Part shown: positions 45,212 through 58,108 of the stretch, one piece after another
Layout: each line of letters opens with the position of its first letter
How positions within the stretch are numbered: position 1 is the stretch's first letter
Assembly (NCBI GenBank): GCA_963682025.1
Contig: OY821517.1
Location: forward strand, 295,290,344-295,354,343
DNA: 64,000 nt
Reading direction: 5' to 3'
DNA from: Cordilura impudica
Lineage: Eukaryota > Arthropoda > Insecta > Diptera > Scathophagidae
Notes under the pieces: generated by a model
What the model was told of the DNA's origin: nothing
Seen by the model: only the letters and a program-made list of their open reading frames with translations
Database searches by the model: none
Made by a program: the position numbers and the translations under genes

Positions 45212-46559
45212 CTGAAACGAAACAAAAAGATTAACAATTAAAATCAATTAAAGACAATTTAAGTCATTTTCAAACTAAATAGAAAATACAAATTTAACAA
45301 AAATTTTGTTTTCTGAATAGTTCACGCAATTTGACATTATCTACATATATGGATGTCAAGAGAGACCACAAAATTTGTGTTATTTTAAACCAAAAATATT
45401 ATTTTCATAACGAAGTTTTTTTTATGGTGTGTACAGGTTTTGTTTTTGTTGTGCTACATTTGGGCAAAATAAAGTCGGAAAGTTAATCAATTCAAATTTA
45501 TTATGATAACCGACCAAATGTCTTTCAATTACGTCCAATCGAGATTTTTGGGCTAATTAAAATCGAAGTTTTTAAATACAAAAAAATCTGATAGGCAAAA
45601 GTAAAAAAGGAACTCCTCAAAATGCCAACATCGAAAAAGTTTCACAAAACTGATCTGATGGGACCCATTTTTTTTTACATTATATTAATGTAATGTATTA
45701 TTTATTTAAATAGTGAAATAAAATTTAAGTTAGTTTTAGAAAAACCTACAACATATTTTATTTTTTTGCATTCCGCGTACGATTGAATCATTTTCCGTCC
45801 GTCATTGTATCCTTCTTAATCTTCTAATTCGAGAAGAGAATAAAAGTATAAATGCATAAACAATCTAAAAATAGAAATATATGAAGATTGTAATGATTTT
45901 TAGTGTTGTATCTTTTGAGATAATTACAAAGAAAAAATCTGTACGGCACTGGACTCACTGTTCGTGGCCCTGATATCAGGTGAATGCGTTAAATCGCATG
46001 ACCAAAAAGTGCAAGTACGAGTATATGTGAGATAGACGCAAGTTGAAACCTCACGGCCGCCCTTTCTGGATAAATTTAATACACAAAAAATCTAAATAAT
46101 TATAACATGACAATTTTGCAACGCTCAGCACTGATTCGCTGATTTGACGAATGTATAATTCTATACGTATACGTATAAGTATGATTAATTATATGATTAA
46201 TTATCAATCATACGGGAATTAAAAAATCGCTTATATCTCGTCATACAGCAAAATGGTTGAAATTTTTACCTGCCAGCTAATACACCTCATATGATTAAGG
46301 CGATAACTATTTGTAGGGTTGCCAGATTGAAAAAAAATCGCTTATATCTCGAAAACTAAGCGTCGTACAGCAAAAAAAAGGCCTTTTCTTAAAAAGCATT
46401 TTCATCATTTTTCAACGAATGCATTAGACGCGTTACAACTCTCTAGTTTAACATAATCACTGATGAAGGCTTAAGCCAGAAATTGAATTTCTAAAAATCA
46501 ACTGATACTTTCTGAAAATCAATTGGTTTTCTGAAATACAATTGGAAAAGATGTAGTAA
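45212..46559 (-). other. Ubc6 intron, 3' part
   Basis: No gene is seen. A motif ATCGCTTATATCTCG occurs twice (near 46226 and 46339) within related blocks of about 110 bp. Confidence 0.5.
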
Positions 46560-47080
46560 CAAACCCCTTTTTACGACTTTTAAACAGGTGTTTTGGCCGG
46601 GTTTAATATCTGCTTTTGGGTCCAAGTTTCTTGAAAATGCCTCTAATTGACTTTTATACGGTCGATTTCACGGAATTTCATAATATCGAATAGCTTCACT
46701 TCAACATGGCAGTCCACTGTTCGAAAATGACTGCCTAGATGTCGGAGATGTCTTTCTTGTATCGCGGGACATTCGCAGGGCAAGTGTTAAACTAATACTG
46801 GTTATTTTTCATCATTACAACTCCTGCGGTAGTTTATAATACGAAGACCAAGTCTTATAGCCATACTACCTACATATGATGCAATGTCCTGTAAGAGTGC
46901 CCGTACTGGAATGTATTTCTGCCATATTTAAACTGAGTAAGTTCCGTTTTTTTTTCTATCAACTGATGGTCATATAGCCTTCAACGTCCGGGTGTAGTAT
47001 CCCACCTATTTTTGACCAATCAGTTAGTGTAAATGTGTAACTGGCGATATAGGTCTCCTAAAGAATATTTCGTTTCAAAT
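46560..47080 (-). pseudogene. LINE C-terminal relic
   Basis: On the minus strand broken frames give TGHCIICR, SCNDEK-like and HLPCECPAIQERHLRHLGS followed by LFDIMKF, the Cys/His block that follows RNase H in I/LOA-type LINEs. Stops are frequent. Confidence 0.55.
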
Positions 47081-47164
47081 TCGAAAATTTCAAAGTAGGT
47101 GGCCAAAAATATGATGTTATTTAAATTTATTTAATCCAATTTTATAAAATGAAATCATAAAATT

Positions 47165-48062
47165 ATATTTAAACAAAACAACCCGACCTGATAAAGAAAA
47201 CAAATTTGGGAAAAACTTTATTTCTCAATATAATCTTCTCTTAGCTCGATACACTTTTCCCAGCGATATTCTATACACTCGATACCCTGTTTATAGTAAG
47301 AACTGTCTGGCTTCTTTAAATAGCCATCAACCGCAGACTCCACCTCTTCATTGTTGGCAAATCTTTTGAAAATAGAAAATAATCCGAGGGAGCTAAATCT
47401 GGCGAATAAGATAGATGCGTGATGAAACAATTCGCATTTTACGATTATCGGCCTTTTTTTTCTTAATTTCATCACATACTCGCCCTTGATTGTTTTTTCT
47501 TTTTGAAGATAATCAATAAAAATTCTCCCACGCGCATATCAAAAATCAGACGCCATAACCTTGCCTACAGATATACATGTCTTCGTCTTCTTGGACACGA
47601 TTCCCTTGATGTGAAACATTCCCTCAGTCGAAGCAAAAACTCGGCTTTATTGCGGTGAAACATCACTAAACACTCTATTGAAACATCTTCAATGTGAGAT
47701 GTATAGCACTTTTTGAAATGCGTGCTCACGTCGTTGTGGCAGCTCGTACGGCCTCGTTTAAATTCTGCCACCCAATATTTTACAGTCGTAAACGAAGGAG
47801 CAGACTCCGCCAGAGTAGAATCCAGTTCAGCTTTAGACGGAGACCTTTCAAATGAAACTATTGAATTACATAACGGAGACCTATTTTTTCCATGTTTACA
47901 AATTCACTGAAATCGTTTACTTTTTTTTTTGTAGTTGCGTTTTCTTTTCTATAAAGATCATACAACGAAACTTCTTTGGTCTAGTTTTTACGAATTTCTT
48001 TTCCGTTCTGAGGCTTTTTGGCAACTTTGATTTCTTTCTGGTTTTTAAGCCGTGCGTTCCAC
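47165..48062 (-). pseudogene. mariner transposase relic
   Basis: Minus-strand pieces: an ESAPSFTTVKYW-like start near 47810, AEFKRGRTSCHNDV (47770), VSIECLVMFHRNKAEFLLR, and the C-terminus YRWEKCIELREDYIEK ending at 47218. The catalytic centre is largely deleted or shifted. Confidence 0.65.
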
Positions 48063-48379
48063 ATTTTTTTTGATTTGTAAACATCTAACGGCTCACATGT
48101 TACGCTGTGAGCCGTAAGACAAATCGGTGTGAGTATTTTGCAATAAAATGTAGTGACCAATAAATTTTCTTCGTTTAAATTAATTTTTCTTTGCTCAAAA
48201 ACAATTACTTAAAACAGTTATAATTTAATCTGAACACAATTTAAAGATGTTGTTGTTATTCTAGAGTTCGGCCCATAGCCTACACTTTGAATGTTACAAA
48301 TTTCAAACGAAACGCCTCTTAATATCCTCATAGATCATTTCTGAACACGCTCTCTCGCATTAGTCCGCCCCCTAGATAC
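48063..48379. other. Spacer with a short hairpin
   Basis: CGGCTCACA and TGTGAGCCG form a 9-bp stem around 48089-48114. No coding. Confidence 0.5.
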
Positions 48380-50440
48380 CTATTGCACTTGTTGAACAAT
48401 ACACTGGACGAAGGACTTGTCGAATTTGTTACCGAGTCGTCCATTGCGTTTGATGAACACAATATCACCAGGTTGATACTTCCTCGTTGCGGTATTTTTA
48501 TTATATCTCTCCAATATTTTATGCTGCGCCAACATTAAATGCTCTTTAACATCCTTTAAGATATTTTCATTAAATTCGTTTAGGATGTCCAATGGTTTCC
48601 TTCCGGTCACGGAGTGCACCGTATCGTTGTACTTTATCGTAGATAATAGCATTAGTTCGACAGTATCATCTATGCTCTGTTGGGCCTTCACGCACCATGC
48701 TATTTCCAAGAGCGTGGAATGGAATCGTTCCACCTGGCCGTTACTCATGCTGCGCATCGGCGGTGTAAAAAATTGTTCCGTTCCGAAATGATCCCTAAGG
48801 AATGTAACGATAGCACTTGATTGGAATGATTTTTCATTATCTGAGACCAATATCCTCACTTTCCTATATCTGTTCATAAACTGAAACAAGACCGTCTTAA
48901 TATCTATACTAGATCTAGAAGCTATTGGAATCACGGTCGCAAATTTCGAGAATTGGCCTACGCAGGGAAGGAAGTGCTGTTTATCCGTTATAATTATGTC
49001 GATATGCAATATCTCGCCGGGGTAACTGGGGATGGGTGTTTCGGCCATCACCACTCTTTGTGGCTTCCTCTGGTACTTATTTTCCTTGCAGATCTTACAG
49101 TTAGCTATGCTATATTTAAGCTTTTTCTTTATACCGGGAAAATAATATTCATCAATTATTTGTTGAAAATTCTCATGCAACGATCTATGCGCTCTGTTGT
49201 GTTCATTAGTAACTATTTCCCATTGATCATCCTCTCTAATTACATCCATGACGAATTTCTCGGTATGTATGAATCGAGTGGATCGGAATCCCACCAATGT
49301 CGGGAGATAACACTGGATGGCATTCGTGCCGGTAGAATCGATGACATTCGCTAACCGATCCAAAAGCTCTTCCTCCGTGCTGTACAATATTGTATGTCTT
49401 ATAAATCGCTGGAACAGAATTTTTTTTATGTCCAGAGAACCGATCTCCCTTTTAGATTAATATTTGGTTTTTAAATTGGTTTACGGGAAATTTTGTGGAC
49501 TTCACAACATTTGTAGAAGAAATTTCGCTATGTGCCGTCTGACCGTTGTCATCCGACATTTTGTTAATATGCTGTCGGGAAAGAGCATCGGTGACCACTT
49601 TTTCCTTGCCAGGTTTGTAAAAGAATTTCGGGGATAATTCTTCTATGAATGCTCTCCATCTCTTCATTTTTGAATTTGGGTTTTTATCGGATATTGCAAA
49701 TGTAAGTGGTTGGTGGTCTGTATAGATATGTATTCCACTTATTCCGTATAAGAAATGTCTTAGGTTTGTTTGTTTTGTTTGTTGCATAATTTGCTTCGGC
49801 TGCGGAGAGCGTTCTTGATATCATTGTTATGGGCCTTCCATTTTGTGATAAAACGGCCCCCAAGGCGATGGAAGAAGCGTCTGTTGTAAGTTCAAATACC
49901 TTATTGTAATCAGTATAGGCCAACAGAACATCGTCAGAGGCGATTATTTGTTTTAATTTTTCAAAGGCCGATAGAGTATCCTCGTCTAGGTTTATTCTAA
50001 TATTTCTGGAACTTTTCGCTGTCGTATGACCGTTTTCGCCCCCAAGGTATCTAGTCAGTAGTTTCGCTATCCTCGCGTAATCCCTAACGAACTTTCTGTA
50101 ATAACCAGACAGCGCTAAAAAGGATATAAGAGATTTCAAGTTTCTTGGGGTTTCGAAATCTAGAATAGCAGTTCTAATACCATCCGTTATTACGACAAAA
50201 CCTAGAAAGGTTACCTTTGATTGGAAAAATTTTGATTTTGTAGATGAAATTCTCATCCCTGCACTTTCGAGTTTTTGCATTATTGTGTTAATATGCCTTG
50301 TATTACGAGAGTTGGTTTGGCCAAAGCACAAAACTATTATCAGAGGAGTGCTGTTTTCCAACAAGTAGAATCGCCCTCTTGTCTAAATATTCATTCCGGT
50401 AAGTTTCCTGGTTGATGAAAAACCCTTGCTTGAAGTATAC
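48380..50440 (-). mobile_element. Ty3/gypsy-type LTR retrotransposon fragment (RT end, RNase H, integrase)
   Basis: Order on the minus strand: the RT C-terminal part with QSKVTFLGFVV (50364-49684), RNase H with FELTTDASSIALGAVLSQ and HIYTDHQPLTFAI (to 49452), then integrase (49387-48380). The integrase has an HX3H...CX2C zinc site and the three acidic catalytic motifs (HIDI, VSDNEKS, GQVERFHS) intact. The stretch between the RNase H motifs that normally carries a conserved Glu is missing, and a stop and shift separate RNase H from integrase. gag, protease, the RT active site, any env and recognisable LTRs are absent. This is the gypsy/errantivirus-like branch of insect elements, and a dead fragment. 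Confidence 0.85.
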
Positions 50441-50539
50441 AACATTCCTTTTGGTCAGCAGTTCTTGCAATGTCCTGAGTGTAGAATATATTATTTCCTG
50501 GAATATGCAACTTACTACTGGGTTCAAATGTTACGGTGA

Positions 50540-51540
50540 ATTTTGTTATAAAATCAAAAAAAAAAACAAAGTAATCCCCCTCCGATACAATACACTTAAG
50601 TCAAAGTTGTTTCCAATCCTCGAAACAGTTGTTAAAGTCGATTCCTGGAGTGCCTTTTAACGATGACCCCAGAATGTTTGTTTTTATTGATAGCCAGAAG
50701 TCACACGGCTGCTGTGGAACGATATGCGTGTCGAATTATGTGCCTCGAAAAACAAATGCACTGTAAGATGGTGCATTATCATTAACCTAGAGTTGTCCGT
50801 GCGCAATTCTGGGCTCTTTTTGCGAATAGCTTCATGCAAACAATAGATTAGACCGCAGGAATGAATTCATAATACATGAACATCACCATTATCGAAGAAA
50901 ACTGTAAGCATGACCTTGATTGAACGACTTTGGCGTGATCATTTCCGACTAGCTTCACCTTTTGGCTGATATTCGCTTGATTGGTTAGTTGTTTTGGTGG
51001 TCCAAGCCTCATCATCCATAATGATGCGTTTTTTTTTTCGTTCCGGTAGTCTGTTTCAGAGATACTAACGCGACGCTCTTTAAAAAAAAAAAATAGGAAA
51101 TGAGATTTGAAGCGTTAGAAATGATGTTGACTGATCCTTTTGAAATTTTAGCACCAAATCTTTGATTTCCTTGACGTGTTGCTCATCAGTTGATGTTTTT
51201 TCTCGTCTGTGGCGTTTTTGTCTTCAACGCTTTCTCTTCCTTCTTAGAACAATTTGGACTTTTGTTAACATTTTTTCGACATAGCCTTGGAACATCCTTA
51301 ACGCGTCTGTACCATAAATTCGATTCTGCAAATAATATTTAATGGAACTTCTTTGTTAAACAAAATCAGAAATTATTAAAATCGCTAAAAATCACTTTTA
51401 ATTGTTTATCTGCGTCATTTCAGAAACAATGAAGATATTGACATGGAATTTGCCACAGATGTCAAAAAAAATGCAACCCAAATCGATAAGTATGCGAAGT
51501 TTTAATTAGAAAGTCACATTTTCATTTGGACACACCTTTA
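50540..51540 (-). pseudogene. Heavily decayed mariner-like transposase
   Basis: On the minus strand RIIMDDEAWTTKTTNQ (about 51030) resembles the first-Asp block, VMVMFMYYEFIPAV and KLFAKRAQN the following region, and RLXQLFRGLETT the C-terminus. There are many stops. No TIRs were confirmed. Confidence 0.45.
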
Positions 51541-52149
51541 AGGCATTTTATTTGATACTCTGAGTATTGCGGAAGTCTGTTTTTTTTGATAGATTAACTT
51601 AGCCGCATGTTGCCGGACTATCTTAGGTACTCTCTACAACTATACGAAACATATGCTGACAAATGTTCTACCTGAAACTTTATTTAACTGATTGAAAATG
51701 ATATTTTTTCAGAGGTCTTTTTTAAAAGGTTATCAGCCGTATTCATAACTAAACTTGAAACACTGCTTATCCATTGAAAAAGCATTTCTTATTCATAACA
51801 CCGTTTAACAAACTGTTTAATTTTTTGGTTTGGTTTCTGTCACTTTTGACAAGGTTGGTCGAATATATTGAATACCAGGGCTGATTGCACACATTAGTGT
51901 GTGGACTGTGTGTATTTGGTTTTTGTATCTGTATCTAGTGCTAGCTGTTTTGCATGTATGTAGTATAATAATAAAAAATAAAAACAAAAAAAAATGTGAC
52001 TTTGCTATGTTAAATTGTTAACTTTATTTCGATGAATTTGAGTAATTGTTTTATATCGTTGGGAGACCGATTTTTTTAAATTTAATATGTATTGTTGTAT
52101 TTATTGAAAATATTGAATTGACTTCTTTCGTTTGTGAAATTCGTACATT
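51541..52149. other. Ubc6 intron stretch without recognised element
   Basis: It includes GCCGTATTCATAACTAAAC near 51730, a motif resembling the start of the foldback elements at 53.9-57 kb. No gene is seen. Confidence 0.4.
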
Positions 52150-54050
52150 AAAGATGGCCAGGATTTTCGACTGCACCACATGTATCACATAAATTTGTGG
52201 GACCAATTCCAATACGATTTAGGTGAGCTTTGTATCTAGTGTGACCAGTTATTAGCCTTTTTAAGGCTTTTATCTTGTTCGCAGACAAGGATAAATTGTG
52301 AAACCATAATTGTTTAGGTGGTGTTTGAAAGACACAAATAAAATTCCTGTAGTCATTGACATATTTTTAAAAATTTCAACCCATTCGTCCCGTAGAATGT
52401 TGTAGATGGATCTGCATGCACCACGTCAAGACAATTCACAGAGAATGACTATGCCTGATGAATGACTAAGCCACATGCTTGTTTCGCAAATTCGTCTGCT
52501 ACTTCATTTGGGCTGATGCCAACGTGTGAGGGAGTCCATAGATATACTAACAGCACTTGTGAAATATTTGTTTCATCAATTTTGTCCAATATTCTGCTAA
52601 ACAAATAATTTTGCGATGCATTTTTTTATTAAGCAAAAAACCATTTTTACTGTCGGTAAGTATTGCAGCTTTTTCCATCCCACCCTCTATTGCAAGTTCT
52701 ATAGCTTTTTCTATTGCATGAAGTTCACCTGTTAAGGATGAAACTTTGGATTTTGAATAGATAGTTTTGTTTGCTGGAAATATTACACACTGCCAACTGA
52801 CGCGTTAGTATGCCATATTGAGTAGCCCTCGCCCACAAAGTGGTTGATGTTTTCAAGATAAACTGCCTAAAGCATTTCCTTAGGAGCGGAATCCTTTGGC
52901 GGATATCCATTATTGACCTAACCTTTACCGATGGTGTGGATCTGACATTTGTGACAACAGTCAAACAAATTTTTAAACTTTATGTAAATATACAGATTTG
53001 CAGAAATTCTGCTGTATATGTTAAAGTTGGACAGTCTGGGTAATTCTTTTATGGCTAGATATTGCGAGCGTTGTTTTGGTGGCTTTATGGCAGAGATAGC
53101 ATATATAGCGAAAATTGGTGATGATTTAGTGAGTCCTAAACTTCTCCGAATTAGTTGATTTTGAAAGGTAACTAATTTTTTGTTAATGTATGAGGGTGCA
53201 TGAGCCATTGATGAGATAGCATACGACTTGGGGAGTTTTAATCCGATTTGAGGGGATACACCGGTTTAAGTTGAAGTTACTATTTTTACCGCATTTACAT
53301 AGTGTTCTTTTAGAGATAGACTATTTTTGATGCGTGTTCCACGGAATTTAATGGATTTAACATGTTGTTGATTTTTATTTCAGGTTCGATTCTTAGTCCC
53401 TTTCCGCCATACGTTACAACTGTTTTCTTCGGATTGATGGTGAGATTTAGTTTATCTAGCAATAACTGAAACTGATTTATTTTCATTTGTAGATTGTTGT
53501 TACCGTGAGTAAAGTCTTTTTGTGTTGAGATTTTAATGAAATCATCAGCAAATTGAAAGGTATGAGTTTTATGATCGCTTAGATCATGGAGATTTTGTTT
53601 AAATGTTGAATAAAGTAGAACTCAAGCAGCTGCCTTGAGGAATCCGTTAGAGACTTCAACTTGTTGATTTCCAAGAACTAGCACGCGACGACTAAGGAAT
53701 TTAAGTATGCAGTATGAGATGTGGATAGGACAGTTAGCGTAAACAAGCAATTGCCATAAAAGCGATAAACATCAAGCGATACCAATATGTTCTTTTCACC
53801 TAAACTTTTAGCAGTGGTAATGGTATGGAGCAAATCATTAATACATATGGATGCAGAGCGTCCTTTTCTCGAAACATAAGTTCTTTCAGAAAGAATATTA
53901 TTGTTGTTCAAAAAATCTCAAGCCAATGTTTAATCATTAGCCCCGAATTCATAATGAAAAGTTAGCTGCTGTTTACATGTTGCGCTCAACGAGGTTCTTA
54001 ATAGTCAACCGATTAGCCTTAGTTTTTAGTTAGCACATAGTTTATTTATA

Positions 54051-54700
54051 GTGCGTTTACATCTAAGCAAAATCTAGTATATACGAGATTTCGAGCAAAA
54101 TCCATCTGATTTTTACTAGATTTCCCATACAAAACAAAATCTAGCTCGTTACTAGATTTGTGCAAAATCTCACAAAATCTTGTCAAACTTGGGCACTACT
54201 GTGTTTTTTTAATATTGTAGTAGAAAGTTACAACGCAGTGACTGAAAAATTGACATTTAAAAACAAAACCAAACAAATTTTATAAAAAGGAAATAAAATA
54301 TTAATTATTAACAAAAAAAATGACGAATCTATAATAAAAGAAATTCCAATCTGCTAAATAATAATTGTGGAAAATGAATTTGTTTTTGCTGTTCAAACAA
54401 TACATTTAACAAATGCTGATTTTTTTTTCGCAAAATATCTATTTCAGCCGTGCTTTTTTAATTTTTAATGCATAATATAATTATAAAATCTGTTCCTTTT
54501 TAGAATTTTCCATATTTCCATTTTCCTATTGTTTTGTTTATTTTTGGTATTTCTAGTTTTTATGTTTTATTTTAATCAGCTGTTTATTGTTGTGGAAACA
54601 AAATCTTCACAAAATGTCAAAAAAGTTAGATGTAAACGATATAGATTTTGAAATAGATTTCAACTAAAATCTACTAGATTTTCCTCAGATGTAAACGCAC
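54051..54700. mobile_element. MITE D within the foldback arm
   Basis: The termini GTGCGTTTACATCTAAGC and inverted GTGCGTTTACATCTGAGG are followed at both ends by AAAATCTAGTA. The interior repeats AAAATCTAG-type motifs. 650 bp, non-coding. Its removal joins the foldback arm sequence in register with the other arm. Confidence 0.8.
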
Positions 54701-55310
54701 TATTATAATCAATTTTTTGTTGGCATCTATCTATCTAAGACTCTGAAATTTGTAATGCCACCATATTTTTTGCATTAATGGCACCTGATATAGTGAAAAT
54801 CAACTCTGTTTACATTTCAATTTGTGTGATTTCACTCCTTCATTTTTTTAAATTTATCGGCCGTAGTTATAATGAAAAGTTATGCAGTATCTAGCATGAG
54901 TATTATTTATAATGCACTTGCTGCTGCGTTTGCTAAACTATGATCAACAACCTTTCAAACACTGACTAGGTATGTTAAAACAGCTGGTGTGTGTCAAACT
55001 AAGCAAAACAAAATACATATATAAATTATTTCTAAGTGCAAATAAATATTTTTTAGTTTGAGGATCTTTTAAACATTTTTTTTTTACATAATTTTCACAT
55101 TAAAATAATTTTGTTGTAAACTTAACGCTTGTAAATATATATTTTAAAAAATGAAGGAGTGAAATCACACAAATTGAAATGTAAACAGAATTGATTTTCA
55201 CTATATCAGGTGGTATTAATGCAAAAAATATGGTGGCATTACAAATTTCAGAGTTGTTTTTAAAGCTACAAAACAAATGACAACAAAAAATTGATTATGA
55301 ATAAACTATG

Positions 55311-56687
55311 TATATATATATATATATGTCCTTTATTTAATTAGATATAATATAAATACAAATTGTACATAAAATATTTAAATAAAAAGTTCACGAAGAA
55401 CATAGGGCGTCAACAAATTTTCTCCATCTGATTCGATCTCTGGCAAGTAGCTTAATTTCGTTCCATGTTTTTTGGACTGATTCGTGTTCATTTCGTATGC
55501 ACCGGATCCATGTATGACGTGGTCGGCCTGGATGTCGTTGACCTTGGGGGTTCCACTCAAGTGCAGCTCTGGCAATATCATTTGCTGGTCGCCTGAGAAT
55601 ATGGCCGATCCATGTCCATTTACGTTTCTTAATATCAAATTCGATGGGACAACAATCTGCCAGATTCCAAAGGGCTTCATTTGATACCCAATTAGGCCAG
55701 TATATACGTAAAATCTGTCTCAGACACCGATTGACGAAAGTTTGTATTTTCTTCTTGGCCAGTTTTGTAAGGCTCCATGTAGTGCAACCATACAGCAGAA
55801 CAGATTTTACGCTACAGTTGAATATACGTAACTTAGTTTTCTGGGATATGTTGTTAGCGCGCCAAATTTTGTGCAGTTTTAGGAACGCAACACGGGCCTT
55901 GTTGATTCGGTCGCCAATGTCGGCTACAGAGCCACCGTCTTTTGCGATTTTACAACCGAGATAGTTGAAAGATTCTACATCTTCCATTACGGTACCATCA
56001 ACAATAAGGGGTGATGAAATATTGGTACCGATACGCATCAGCTTTGATTTTTTAAAGTTAATTCTCAATCCTACTTGTTTGGCGTTGTCGGAGAGTCTCT
56101 TTATCTTAGTTTCAATATCTGCAAAGCGCTGGGCCATTAGACAAATGTCGTCTGCGTAATCTATATCATTTAGGTATTCCATCATATTCCATCGAATACC
56201 GGTAGGGGCCTCACTATTTGTCTTTTCCATTACACAGTCTAAAAGAAGAATGAATAGTGTGGGAGACAGGACACAGCCTTGCCTTACGCCTGTAACGGTT
56301 GTGTATGGTTGGCTTTCCTTTCCGTTAAATCGGACCTTGCACTCTGCGTCTTTGTACAGCTCGCGTATTAGAGTGACAATTTTTTCAGGTATACCTTTAC
56401 CAATTAATGCAGACCACAAAGAATTTCGGGATATTGTGTCGAAAGCACGTTCAAAATCTACGAAAAGTAGGTATAGGGGTGTGTTATACTCTGCCGATTG
56501 CTCAATAATAATGCGTAGAGTATTGACGTGATCAACACAAGATCGTCCAGGCCGAAAGCCAGCTTGTTCATTACGAATAGTTTGTTCTACCACTGGTGAA
56601 ATTCGCTGTAGTATTAGAGTTGCCATCACTTTCCCTATAGCGTTTAGCACGGTAATACCGCGCCAGTTTTTACACTGAGTAAGATCA
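55311..56687 (-). mobile_element. RTE-type LINE, 5'-truncated, with target duplication
   Basis: CTATG at 55306-55310 and 56688-56692 is the target-site duplication. The 3' tail is an (AT)n microsatellite rather than poly-A, as in RTE elements. The element interrupts the right arm of the foldback. Confidence 0.85.
55391..56682 (-). CDS. RTE-like reverse transcriptase, C-terminal part, open
   Basis: The open frame enters from the truncation point as NWRGITVLNAIGKV and runs without stops for about 430 residues. The RT blocks are NEQAGFRPGRSCVDH, LLFVDFERAFDTI, GVRQGCVLSPTLF and IDYADDICLMAQ, and the thumb contains SFNYLGCKI and VLLYGCTTW. The C-terminal region has CLRQILRIYWPNWVSNEALW and WTWIGHILRRP, typical of the RTE/BovB-type family. 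Endonuclease and RT N-terminus are lost, so it is not autonomous. Confidence 0.85.
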
Positions 56688-57420
56688 CTATGTGCTAACT
56701 AAAAACTAAGGTTAATCGGTTGACTAGTAAGAACCTCGTTGAGCGCGACATGACATGTAAGCAGCAGCTAACTTTTCATTATGAATTCGGGGGTATATTT
56801 ACAAGTCTTAAGTTTACGACAAAATTATTTTAATTTGAAAATTATGTAAAAACAATGTTTAAAAGATCCGCAAAGTAAAAATATTTATTTGCACTTAAAA
56901 ATAATGTATATATTTTGTTTTGCTTAATTTGATACACATCAGCTGTTTTAACACACTTAGTCAGTGTTTGAAAGGTTGTTGATCTGAGTTTAGCAAACGC
57001 AGCAGCAAGTGCATTATAAATATCATGCTAGATACTGCATAAGTTTTCATTATAAATACGGCCGTAGGTATTATAACTTAAAAAAAAAAAAACAGATATT
57101 AAAGCAATTGGTCTAAAACTTGTGTATACTTCCAAGTTTTTACCTTTTTTTTGGGTATAGGAACAATTTCGCCAGTCTCCATGTAGTTTACAGTTTTGCC
57201 ACACTTTTTTGTAAGCCTCAAGTAAGATGAATTTTGAATTTCTCGATAATCTGCCTAACATTTCATATATTATACCATCTATTCCAGCACTTGACGGCTT
57301 TCTTTTTGACTCCTGAACTTTCAAAAGTTCAAAAATTGTGAAATTATCGTGCATGAAAGGTGAGACTTGTGGGAAGGAGGGGCTCGGTACATCAGTGACT
57401 TGACTTTTCAAATAGATTAA

Positions 57421-58108
57421 AAAGCTTTGATCATTGTCAGACTCAAATTTTGTACTTGCTTGATTTTCAACATAGATTTTGTTTCCTTAACCTAAATCTA
57501 ACCACTGACTTGGAGTTAGGAGATTTGCTGAGCCATGTTATTCTGTTTAACTTATGCACAAATACTACTTAACTCATTTTGACAATTCCGTCAGCATCTT
57601 TTTATAGTAACAAAATAAACTGAAAATCTCTTTGAAACTACACTTGACACATTGAAAACTTTAACTTCCCAGTTAATTTTTATCTCTTTTTTTTAATATC
57701 AGCCCTTTTCCTTTTTTAACTTTTTCTAATATTTAAATTGTCAAAATCAGAGGTGATTTAAGAAAAAAACGACTGATACGACGAAAATTCGGTGTAAATC
57801 AGAGTTGATTTTAACTAAAACAAAGTCAGAAAATAAAAAGTCTAATAAATAGATTCACAAACAGTGCATAAATCTTAAAAACATTTTAAATGTGAACTCG
57901 AGTGCATAACGCAATATTTCGAAAACCATAACAAATGCGAAATTGAAAAAACAAATAATTTTTGAAACTACAGCCAAATTTATTAAAAAATGTTTGAATA
58001 TGGGAATCATAATAAAATATGTTGAGGTTATTTTCCGGAAATTTCATCAAATACATTTTTTAATGCACTCTTATATTTAACATCATATTTGTTTTCCCAC
58101 TCACTCAC
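57421..58108 (-). other. Ubc6 intron, donor-side stretch
   Basis: AT-rich DNA between the LINE relic and the Ubc6 donor at 58108. Nothing recognisable. Confidence 0.5.

Larger units (their letters stand above)
53941..56792. mobile_element. Foldback element with long inverted arms, twice interrupted
   Basis: The left arm starts CCCCGAATTCATAATGAAAA (53941) and the right arm ends with its complement (56792). Arms of about 260 bp continue through GTTAGCACATAG and AATCAATTTTTTGTTG to TTTCACTCCTTCATTTTT (54845) and its mirror at 55150. A MITE sits in the left arm (54051-54700) and an RTE LINE in the right (55311-56687). The central loop (54862-55140) also occurs inverted just outside, at 56793-57064, so the structure is composite. 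Confidence 0.75.
52150..57420 (-). pseudogene. LINE with RNase H, split by a foldback insertion
   Basis: The upstream part (57411-57066) encodes the RT entry region (KRKPSSAGIDGIIYEMLG, YTSFRPIALISV). The rest resumes below 53940: ILSERTYVSRKGRSASICIN, the active site FQFADDFIKIST (about 53525-53558), a thumb region (53208-52918), RNase H with SSLTGELHAIEKAIELAIEG and ILTDSKNGF (52740-52620), and a Cys motif CDTCGAVENPGHL (about 52180). Reading is broken by stops. Domain order RT then RNase H indicates an I/Jockey-group LINE, exact clade open. The interruption at 53941-57065 is a separate nest. Confidence 0.7.
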
